Below, in pieces: positions 20,826 to 28,574 of a DNA stretch of 64,000 nt. The notes below the pieces were generated by a model. The model saw nothing but the letters and a program-made list of their open reading frames with translations. It searched no databases and was not told the DNA's origin. Each line of letters begins with the position of its first letter. The first letter of the stretch is position 1. A program made the position numbers and the translations under genes. Source of the stretch: Caecitellus pseudoparvulus (taxonomy: Eukaryota; Bigyra: Bicosoecida); the NCBI GenBank assembly GCA_965644315.1, contig CBFFRQ010000069.1, forward strand, positions 1,054,001 through 1,118,000. Direction: 5' to 3'.

Positions 20826-21050
20826 CTGTGTGCGGCAGGAATGGGGCGGGTGGGGGCACTGTCTCGGACAAGATGCAAGTCGCTGTTGGCGTGTGTCACC
20901 ACGAGCAGCGCGCGGGAACAGCGTCGCAGCGACACGCACCTCGGCGAGTTTGGACACGACGTGAGACTCCGTAGTGTCAGCGGGGGGGGCATCCACAGGG
21001 TTGCTGCCTGCATCGCCTGCAGTTGCTGCCTTGGAGCCGCCGCAGCCCAT
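20415..21050 (-). CDS. Small putative N-myristoylated Ala/Glu-rich protein
   Basis: Two exons (21050-20940, 20825-20415) encode 173 residues. The N-terminus MGCGGSK fits an N-myristoylation signal (Gly2, Ser6) with a palmitoylatable Cys3, so membrane attachment is likely. The rest is almost entirely Ala, Glu, Asp, Thr and Val with periodic charges (AEAAKTEAEAVEAEAEAA), which would form long amphipathic helix, as in LEA-like or coiled-coil proteins. No enzymatic domain is seen. The 114-nt intron starts GTGCGT and is phase 0. Function unknown; the composition is too biased for family assignment. Confidence 0.7.
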   Translation of the reverse strand: MGCGGSKAATAGDAGSNPVDAPPADTTESHVVSKLAEVRVAATLFPRAARGDTRQQRLASCPRQCPHPPHSCRTQGEVAAEDVKTDVEAAVQDKTDAGETAASEAAADASTAADSAAADATDAADAVATEGTEAAATTEAAAAEGADAVAAEASGAAAEGEAAAKEASSGAKKVGEAVEEDIEAATTEAEAAKTEAEAVEAEAEAATTAEE

Positions 21051-21536
21051 GGTGGTTCGGGTGGGAGGTGGGTGTCGCTTGCGTTGCGCCGGCCGTGTGT
21101 GGCTGGCAGAAAAGCACACGGGGTCGGGGGACGCGGAGCCTGGTGAGGGAGGTTTGACGGCGAACAGGACTGGGAAGTGGGTGTAGGTGGAGCGGTTAAT
21201 TTGGCAATTCACTTCAGCTTTGCGGAGTTCGCGCGCGGGGGGTGCGCAAGTGCGGGTGCGTTGAGGGGGGGTGAGCCAACTCTGCCGCGGTTAGCTGGCC
21301 GCGCTGGCACCGCCGAAACGAGCGTGCGCGCCGCGTCAAGGCCGCAAAGCACGCTGCTGCACACAAATAAGTCGCTGTGGCGAGCCCTCGCCGTCTGTCA
21401 GGGCCATGCCCGAATTTCAGTTCGACCCACCTTTCAAACACTGAGGAGCGGAAATTGGACCACGCGCACTTCCTCCTCTGCTGCCCTCCCAGCCACGCTG
21501 CGGGGCGCACTACGGGGCCATCCACCGCCCAGTAGC
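21051..21536. promoter_or_regulatory. Divergent intergenic region, Ala/Glu-rich gene / WD40 gene
   Basis: 486 nt between outward-facing starts, so it must contain both promoters. GCGGAAAT (21448-21455) lies about 85 nt before the WD40 start. No TATA box or repeat is evident. Confidence 0.45.
21448..21455 (+). promoter_or_regulatory. GCGGAAAT copy, WD40 leader
   Basis: One of 11 non-coding copies of the recurrent 8-mer. Here it is inverted relative to the gene and lies 82-89 nt before the ATG. Confidence 0.35.
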
Positions 21537-24050
21537 ATGTCCCTGCATGCATCACCGCAATTGCAGCTCCCACCCTCCCGCCTCGTTCCCTTGCCAAGAG
21601 ACAGACGCAGCATGAGCGGCTCAACTTCGGCCCTCTCAGCAGCTGGCAAGGCGGTCAGCGTCAGCGCCTCCACGTCAGCGCATGTGCGCCTGGAAGCTGC
21701 TGAACGGGCCTTGGAGGAAATGAAGGAGCAGTTGAAGGGTGCCAAGCGTGCCTTGTCTGCCGGCAAGCGAGTGCGGGCGCTGTCAACACTGCTGGCGACG
21801 GTGCGGGAGCAAATGGCTGGTGCTGGCAGCACAGCAGCCGCTGCATCCCTGCGTGAAGAGGCCTCTGAGTTGGAGGAGGAGCTTGCTGAGGCACAGCACA
21901 GAATGGCCCAGCAGCCTGCAACTCCGGCAGACCTGCAGGCCTTGCGTGCTCGCCACAAGCTGCAGCAGCAGAAGGTACATGCGTACCGCCAGCTGGCCAA
22001 GTGCTCCTCCTCAGAGTCAGAGTCAGAGTCAGAGTCGGCCACCGAGTCAGACTCGGACTCAGACCAGGGCTTACCGTCAGGCGAAAGGATAACCTTGAGT
22101 TTCTCCGGGTCGTCCAACTCTGGCTCCTCCACGGACTCAGACGGGCCCACGGCCAGGCGCCGCGCTGCTGCCCGACGCCGCCCTCGTGCCACGCCCAGGC
22201 AGCCACCCCCCCTGCCGACACCCACGTCCCCTGTCACCTTCCCCATTCGCCATCCTCCTCCCTCCAGCGCTCCCACAGCAGCTGCAGCTGCAGCAGCGAC
22301 GGGCTCGGGGACTGGCGCCGGCGAAGTGGGAGGTGGGCCACGGCAGCTGCACCGAGGCTCCAAGCGAGCGCTGCCCGCAGACAGTGCTGCCTCAGACCAG
22401 GCCTGGTGGAGTGGCACGCCCCTGTACCGCAAACACAGCCTGAGGGCGCAGGGAGAGGTGGAGGGCCACGACACACTGCGCAGTGTGCTGGCGGTGGGGC
22501 CACAGGCCAAGACGGGAGGGTCCCCCTCAGGCACGCGCCCCCACTTTGCACTTGCCCTGAGCAAGGCCGGGCACGTGCACTTGCTGCGGGCTCGGGCAAA
22601 GGAGGCGGGCGCAGCAGCCACAGCGACCCTGGACGTCGCGGCAACGGTGCCGCATGTAACGGCCTTCCGCCGGCAGGCTTCGGGGGGCTGCAGGGCCCGC
22701 CCGCTCACCACCTGTGCCGCGACGGTCCCGGCCTGGCACGCCACGTCGTGGCTGCGCTCAGGCAGCTTGGCAGTGTTTGCAGGGCTGGACCACGCCCATG
22801 CCCTGAAGCCAGGCGACATCCCACGCGTGACACAGCCGGCAGGGCTGGCTGGCGCGGATCCCGTGGTGCCTGGGCAAGGCGTGCTGGTGCACGTGGGTGA
22901 TGGGGCGGGGACTGTGGGGCAGGGTGTGGAGGGGCGCTGGTCCGTCGCCGGCTCCGGCCCTGCCCACATCCACCTGAGCCGAGTCACCAGCGCCGAGAGA
23001 CAGGCGGGTCTGGGCCTGCCTGCTTCAGCACGCGTCTCCGCCCTTGGCACGACGCTGCACACGAAAGACATCACGTGTGCTGCTTTTGCTGCAGGGGGCA
23101 GCAACCAGCCCCTCACCCTCGTCACGGGCTGTGCAGACAAGAGCATTGTGCTGTGGCCAGGCATCTCCCAGGCCTGGCAGGGCGGGCGGGGCGCACGCGA
23201 GCCCACGCTGCTGAACGGCAAGGGCAAAGTGACCCCCGGCAGCAACCACACAGCGGCCATTCGGAGCATGGCCTGCCTAGGTCCAGGCAGCCACTTGGCC
23301 ACCTCGGGCGCGGATGGCCGCCTCATCTTGTGGGACATCGCCGCACAGGGGCAGGTGTTCAACATGCCCCTGTGCAAGGGCAAGCATGCGCTGGCCCTGG
23401 CTGCGTACACCGTGCAGGGAAGCGGCCGGTCCAAGCGGCGCAGAGGGGAGGCCCACGTACGGGAGGCGCGGCCGTGGCCGGCACTGCCGACGCCGCCCCA
23501 CTTGGGCGCCACCACCGGCGCGCGGGCCAAGGCGGCAGCGGGGGAGGCCTCCGCCACCAGCCGCATCTCAGCCGTCGTGCCGCACCCTCGCCACCCGCAG
23601 TGGGTCCTGGCCACCATGACGCCTCAGAGCGTCGTGCGGCACTTCCTCGTGGACACACGGTGCATGCAGCCGGTGCTGGCCCTGCACGTACCACGCCTGC
23701 ACGACGGCACCAACTCGGAACGCACGAGTCCAGTGTGGCTGAGCGACCCAGCCACAGGGGGCAGCAGTGACTCCCTGGACACCCTCTTCCTCGCCGGCAG
23801 TGTGGACGGCCACATGCACATCTTTGACCTGCGCGCTCCCGCTCAGCTCTTCCACGGGGACACGGTGCGCTCCACACCCCCCGTGTACAGCCCCTCCGTT
23901 CGCCCCAAGGGCAACGCCTCTGGCTTGACCACGTGTGTGCCGCTGGCCACAGCGGTGCAGCCCGGACGAGGCACAGCCTCTGCATGGGTCCTGGCGGCCG
24001 GCACGGGAGGCCACACTGCCCTGCACTCCCTGCTGCTGACACAGTCGTAG
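21537..24050 (+). CDS. WD40-repeat protein with coiled-coil and Ser/acidic N-terminus
   Basis: 837 residues from the ATG at 21537; an in-frame ATG at 21612 (MSGSTSALSAAGK) is an equally good start. The N-terminus is helical and charged (LEAAERALEEMKEQLKGAKR ... ASELEEELAEAQHRM). A Ser-Glu/Ser-Asp tract, a basic Arg-rich patch and a Pro/Ala linker follow. The C-terminal half contains at least four recognisable WD units, for example TLVTGCADKSIVLWPG, LATSGADGRLILWDIA and LFLAGSVDGHMHIFDLRA, enough with weaker blades for one propeller. A scaffold role is likely. The acidic/basic N-terminus suggests a nuclear protein, but no family member is recognised. No intron is needed. Confidence 0.75.
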   Translation: MSLHASPQLQLPPSRLVPLPRDRRSMSGSTSALSAAGKAVSVSASTSAHVRLEAAERALEEMKEQLKGAKRALSAGKRVRALSTLLATVREQMAGAGSTAAAASLREEASELEEELAEAQHRMAQQPATPADLQALRARHKLQQQKVHAYRQLAKCSSSESESESESATESDSDSDQGLPSGERITLSFSGSSNSGSSTDSDGPTARRRAAARRRPRATPRQPPPLPTPTSPVTFPIRHPPPSSAPTAAAAAAATGSGTGAGEVGGGPRQLHRGSKRALPADSAASDQAWWSGTPLYRKHSLRAQGEVEGHDTLRSVLAVGPQAKTGGSPSGTRPHFALALSKAGHVHLLRARAKEAGAAATATLDVAATVPHVTAFRRQASGGCRARPLTTCAATVPAWHATSWLRSGSLAVFAGLDHAHALKPGDIPRVTQPAGLAGADPVVPGQGVLVHVGDGAGTVGQGVEGRWSVAGSGPAHIHLSRVTSAERQAGLGLPASARVSALGTTLHTKDITCAAFAAGGSNQPLTLVTGCADKSIVLWPGISQAWQGGRGAREPTLLNGKGKVTPGSNHTAAIRSMACLGPGSHLATSGADGRLILWDIAAQGQVFNMPLCKGKHALALAAYTVQGSGRSKRRRGEAHVREARPWPALPTPPHLGATTGARAKAAAGEASATSRISAVVPHPRHPQWVLATMTPQSVVRHFLVDTRCMQPVLALHVPRLHDGTNSERTSPVWLSDPATGGSSDSLDTLFLAGSVDGHMHIFDLRAPAQLFHGDTVRSTPPVYSPSVRPKGNASGLTTCVPLATAVQPGRGTASAWVLAAGTGGHTALHSLLLTQS
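22001..22063 (+). repeat. TCAGAG-type hexamer microsatellite in coding sequence
   Basis: Near-perfect (CAGAGT)n followed by degenerate copies encodes a Ser-Glu/Ser-Asp tract of the WD40 protein. The pure part, about 22011-22036, is prone to length change. Confidence 0.8.
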
Positions 24051-24111
24051 CCCCCCCTCCCGGCCTGTGTCTGTGGGGTGACCTTGGCAGGGCAAACCCG
24101 GCAATGCATTG

Positions 24112-25205
24112 TCACTCCGCCTTGGACTTGCCATACAGCGTGCCGTGGGCGGAGCTGGCGCCCTTGGTGCTGTAGTCTGCCAGGGTCTCGGCGCAGACAG
24201 GCCCGGTCTGGTACCGCTCGCGCAAGTGCTGGGCAATTGCCTCTGCGCCATGCAGCGTCACCCCCGCATTGGGGTCCACCAGTGTCGGCACACTCCCCGG
24301 CCTGCCGTCGCCAGCAGGAGGCAGCTTTGCCAGCTGCGCCCCTGCCCCGGCTGGAGTGTTGTGGTACAGGTACGGCAGCTCCAGCGTGCAGAGCACCTCG
24401 TGCACTTGCCGGCACGACGGACTGCCTTCGTGGCCCCAGTACTCCAGACGGCGCGAGGGCAGGGAGCTGGGGGTGCGCAGCACGCCCATGTGCGGCAGGG
24501 CCCGGAACAGCGTGGCCAGGAACAGCCCGGTGGTGTTGGCAGCACCCGCTGTGGCCGCTGCGAACCAGGGGCGGGGGACGCCCCCCCTCGGACCGTACGT
24601 GTTCCACAGGTACTCCACGATGTCCCCCGACTCGTACATGACTGTGTCTGTGTTGGGGTCTTGCAGGCAGGGGAACATGACCTTGCCCCTGCGCGGAAAG
24701 GGGCGGGGGGCGGCGGTGCCTTGCAGGGAGGATGATGAGGCCGGCCAGCGTGCAGCACTCACCCCAGGTCCTTGACAAGGCCTCGGTACCGTGAGTCGCC
24801 CAGCTCCCCGTACGCCTTGAGGGTCACACGGGGAGTTGGAAAGACGATGACATCCAGCGCGAGCGCTGAGATGGTCTCTCGAACCCGCTTACAGAAAGGG
24901 CAGCCTGCACGCGCAGGGTGTGCGGGCAACAAATTCCGCAAGCGACCGAAGCCAGACCCACTCTACCACGCCCCTCACTCACCAGAGTACTCGTAGATTA
25001 TGAGAGGCTGGGCTGGTACGGGCGCACGCTCAAGGCCAGCGGCTGCAAAGCCTCCTGCACCCCCACGCACGCCAACATGCAGCAACGCGTACAGGTAGTC
25101 CACGCTGCCATCCAAACCGAACCACTTGCCGACCGCAAGGCCTGCAGACAGCGCCCATGAGATGCACACAAGCACGCCCTGCATGACCATGTTGTTAAGG
25201 GACAT
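24112..25205 (-). CDS. Tandem glutaredoxin/GST N-terminal-domain protein, plant/cyanobacterial type
   Basis: Three exons (25205-24983, 24904-24763, 24688-24112) encode 313 residues. Two thioredoxin-fold GST_N modules lie in tandem. The first has EYSGCPFCKRVRE with a CPFC redox centre, then MFPCLQDPNT and MYESGDIVEYL. The second has YWGHEGSPSCRQVHEVLCTL, then VPTLVDPN and LHGAEAIAQHL. The second centre reads SPSC, lacking the first Cys. This layout matches plant and cyanobacterial proteins, often plastid-located, of unproved function. The N-terminal about 65 residues contain a hydrophobic stretch (GVLVCISWALSAGLAVG) that could be part of a targeting signal or a membrane anchor. Splicing joins the CPFC motif to the upstream strand in frame. 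Confidence 0.85.
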
Positions 25206-25678
25206 GGTGCTGCCTTTCGTGAGGTGATCAATGCCAGGGGGCGGAGAGGAATCGCTTCTTGCAATGGGTGACAGAATCTTGTGCCAAGTCCGTCGCTGGC
25301 GTGTAGACCCTCAACGCGAAACGAATGCCTGGTGTTGCGTTGAGAAGCATGAAGTTTGACCAAGTGCGGTGGTCATGCGTTGGCATGAAGGGGGCGCCCA
25401 CGCCCCTTGCCCGAGCGCACGTACACGAGAGGGCCCGCCAGGGTTGTCAGGGGGGCCTTGCCATTTGGCGGGGTCAGACGCTTGCGCGACACAAACCAAT
25501 CCCCTCCCCGACCGCTCACGACCGCGACACCGGCATGAAAGCAGCACTCAAGTCTGATCTGGCTTGACTTCCTACATCTGTCTCTTGCTGGCACTCTCAG
25601 CGCATCGGGAGCGCGAACGTGCTCGCCACGCCGAGCAGGAGTTTCCCTCAGAACGCAAGCGTAACGCAAGCACGAATC
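25206..25678. promoter_or_regulatory. Divergent intergenic region, GST-N gene / unknown gene
   Basis: 473 nt between outward-facing starts; holds both promoters and leaders. No repeat, RNA gene or convincing core element is seen. Confidence 0.4.
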
Positions 25679-27125
25679 ATGGCTGCGGAGACTGCCACCG
25701 TGCGTCAGCTGCCTATACCCCGATTTCCTCAGCAACACACACACAAGCTTGCCCCTTTCCCCTCTTCAGGCTGGCCTGCGAGCCCTGCTGCCCAGCAGCT
25801 TCCCCGATGACCACCTGGATGTGCGCACTGCCAAGTTCGACGTGGACTCTCGAGGCCACGTGCGCCACCTCATCACCAGCGAGGTGTACTTGCATGCCCC
25901 TGCTACCCCCCGTGCCGTACTCATGGTGAACGCCGGCAGCAACGAGGTGGCCCAGACCCCCGACGACGCACTGCAGGCTCTGCTGCACCACATCACCACT
26001 GGCGCTGTCCCCGGCGGCAGCATCACTGGCTCCGCCCTCTCCGACTCCAAGTTCCCGCGCTTCATCGCACGCAGCCGCTTCGGCCAACTATGGCTGGTGC
26101 GCATGGCAGGTGGCCGCCGCCGCATCTTCCCCCTCACCTGCCTGCGCCAGCTGTACGACCCCGCAGTGACAGGCGTGTACCTGGCTCTGCCCGCCGCCTC
26201 CGCCTCTGTCGCCAAGGCAGCTGCCCACGACCGGGGTGAGAGCACTGCCGGTGTGCCGTCCCCTCTGGGCCCGAACCTGCCCGCCTTCACAGTGGACCTG
26301 AAGGTCCTCGTCGCGGATGTCGACGACTGGGGCCACGCCGTCGCCCACGCGCCTGCACCCTTCGCCCCCGCCCTCACAAACGTCCGCCGCGGCCGCATCG
26401 TGCCCAACCACGTGCCTGAGGACGACTCCGCTGTGGCCCTGGACACTGTCAAGGAGGCCGTCCTGGATCAGTACACCGCAGCCAACCCCCACGCGTTCGA
26501 CTTCCTCACCACCGAGCAGCGGGAGGGTGTCACGCTGGCCCTGGCCCTGAACTCCCCCGTGCCCGCCCTCAAGGCCATCTCCGCCACGGGTGCCATCTTC
26601 CCCTCCACCCAGCTCCCAGGTGGCGCCATCCCCTTCAACACAGTCAAGCAGCTGCTGGACCCCGCAGTCACCACGGTGTACCTGCTGGTACCTGGCGTTC
26701 TGCCTGAGGCGCCAGCCCTGCCTCAGCCACCTGCGCCTGTGGTGGTGCCCCCCCCCACAGCACCCCCCACTCTGCCCCAGGAGTCCCCTGAGCCTGAGCC
26801 GGAGCCTGAGCCCTCCACTCAGCCTGCCCCCACCCCGGCCCCCGCCGCGGTGGACGCCCCCGCACCCCCTGCAACAACCGGCGTGGCAGCAGAGTTCCCC
26901 CTCAGCAAGGGGGACATCGTGGACGCTGTGGCCATGGACGGCAGCTTCACGCGCCGGGCCACCGTCCTGGAGGTGCGCCCTTTCGGCGTGATGGGCGACA
27001 CCACCGTGTCTGTGAAGTTCGAGGGCGCACCCTTCCCCACCGCCGGCCTGCCCCGCCGCCACATCCTGCGCGTCATCACGCCTGTCTGGGCCGCACAGCT
27101 GGCCGAGCAGGAGCCAGCTCAGTAG
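25679..27125 (+). CDS. Unknown internally duplicated protein with C-terminal Tudor-like segment
   Basis: Two exons (25679-25699, 25770-27125) encode 458 residues; the first codes only seven (MAAETAT). I do not recognise a family. Two related segments are visible: RRRIFPLTCLRQLYDPAVT followed by GVYLALP (about residues 127-155), and GAIPFNTVKQLLDPAVT followed by TVYLLVP (about 310-335). This indicates duplication of a domain of roughly 150-180 residues. A Pro/Glu linker (PEPEPEPEP) precedes a C-terminal small barrel-like segment (LSKGDIVDAVAMDGSF ... VSVKFEGAPFP) resembling Tudor/Agenet-type modules. The 70-nt intron has GATTTCCTCAG, a near match to the recurrent motif. Codon use is as in its neighbours. 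Confidence 0.75.
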
Positions 27126-27192
27126 AGTGCCTGCCCACAGGAAAGTGTTGAATTGCAATGTAGTTTAGGCGTCCCACACACCCATGCCCCAG

Positions 27193-28215
27193 CTACTCTG
27201 ACGTCGGGTGTGCCCACGGGTGGTCCTCCAGGTATGCCTCAATGGCCCCCTTGAGTGCCACGTTGGGCCGCAGCCCTGCCAGGGTCAGGGGCTGCCGGGT
27301 TATGGGGTCCTCCATCTTGCCCTGTGTCAACCAGCGCTCCACAGCCGAACGCTCAAAAGAAAGACCCGATGCTGGCGACACGACGGGGTCCAGCATGGGC
27401 TCCATGGTGATGCCACACGTCACGAAGCTCGGCACGGCGCCATCACGCTCCGCAGCTTCCTCCGCCGCACGCGCAGCCTCCCGCGCTTCGAAGTGCGCCA
27501 GCATGCCCTTCACAAGCTCCGCCTGCTCTGGCGCCACCACGGGCGACGAGCCGGAGGGGGCCGCGGCCGGCTGTGCCACTGCCTCACTGGGCAATGCCGT
27601 AGCAGCAGAGACTCCACTGGCAGAGGGGGACGCGCAGCCACCTGCTGCATCGGTCAATGCGGGTGCTGGCAGGAGGGATGTGAGCAGGGACATGTACTGG
27701 GCTTCTCGAAGTCGCTCTGCGTGCAACGCCAGGCGCCACCGGCGCTTTGCGTGCAGGGCCTGGGCCCGCGCGAAGTCCTGCAGGAGAGCCTTGGAGCAGC
27801 CCTTCCTGTCTGCCAGTCGTCGAGCTTCGGCGAGAGCTTCCAGCCCGCGCTGCATCATGTCCAAGTCCTCCCCAGCCAGTGTGCAGCGTGCCACGCCCAG
27901 TAGGTAGTGTCCCCGCATGTTCTCGCTGTCCAGCCTGACTGCCTCCTTGGCATCAGACAGCACGGCTTCGAAGTTCTCCAGTTTCTTGTGTGCCATCCCT
28001 CTGTTCGAGTACAACACGGACATACTCCCATCCAGGGTCTGCCGCGATGCGGGAGGGGTGCTGGCGTGGTGGCGTGTCTGCACAGATTCCGCAGGCATCC
28101 CTGCACGCACAATGGCATCTGTGTACAGCCTCACAGCGGCGCCCCAATCTCCCTTGCGGAAGTGGTTGTTGCCTTCTTGCTTCAGGATGCTCGCACTGCT
28201 CGCAGTCCCTGCCAT
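27193..28215 (-). CDS. STUB1: CHIP/STUB1-like TPR and U-box E3 ubiquitin ligase
   Basis: 340 residues, no intron. CHIP couples Hsp70/Hsp90 clients to ubiquitylation. An N-terminal TPR domain (LKQEGNNHFRKGDWGAAVRLYTDAI ... VLYSNRGMAHKKLENFEAVLSDAKEAV) is followed by a charged helical region with an Ala/Pro/Ser-rich insert, then a C-terminal U-box: FVTCGITMEPMLDPVV, SFERSAVERWL and DPITRQPLT. The order and the short C-terminus after the U-box match CHIP. The start is the ATG at 28215; the frame stays open upstream to 28332 without another convincing start. Chain specificity and chaperone binding are inferred from the family. Confidence 0.88.
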   Translation of the reverse strand: MAGTASSASILKQEGNNHFRKGDWGAAVRLYTDAIVRAGMPAESVQTRHHASTPPASRQTLDGSMSVLYSNRGMAHKKLENFEAVLSDAKEAVRLDSENMRGHYLLGVARCTLAGEDLDMMQRGLEALAEARRLADRKGCSKALLQDFARAQALHAKRRWRLALHAERLREAQYMSLLTSLLPAPALTDAAGGCASPSASGVSAATALPSEAVAQPAAAPSGSSPVVAPEQAELVKGMLAHFEAREAARAAEEAAERDGAVPSFVTCGITMEPMLDPVVSPASGLSFERSAVERWLTQGKMEDPITRQPLTLAGLRPNVALKGAIEAYLEDHPWAHPTSE

Positions 28216-28574
28216 GCTGCTTCCTCCCTGCGGCAGCCGCGCTCCTTCTACCCGCAAGTGTATTCTTCTGGTCACGCTCGCCCAGCGGCCAGTGAGGCGC
28301 GTCGAGGAATGAAGGGGGCCGCGAAGGCGCACGTGTGCACAGTATCAATTCGATGCGCGGGCGAGGAACCATCGTTGCCTGTTCGCACAAGTTGTTTTGA
28401 TCGACACTCGTCTGCAGCGGCGAGACCAAGCCGCAGCAGGTCATCCACAGTGCTCCTGCCTGCCAAACTCCACAAATCACACAAACGCGCTCCACACGCT
28501 GGCGCTGTGCAAGAAGCACCTGTAAGAAAAAAACTGCAACTCGCACTCCCAGAGCAGGACACATCTTCCCCGCC
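28216..28574. promoter_or_regulatory. Divergent intergenic region, CHIP / fumarate reductase
   Basis: 359 nt between outward-facing starts. An A-run lies at about 28528-28536, 45 nt before the reductase ATG. No other element is evident. Confidence 0.4.

Noticed and set aside
21434-23617. A 727-codon open frame antisense to the WD40 gene
   Set aside because: High GC makes stops rare. Its translation is a low-complexity mix without motifs, while the plus strand encodes WD repeats.
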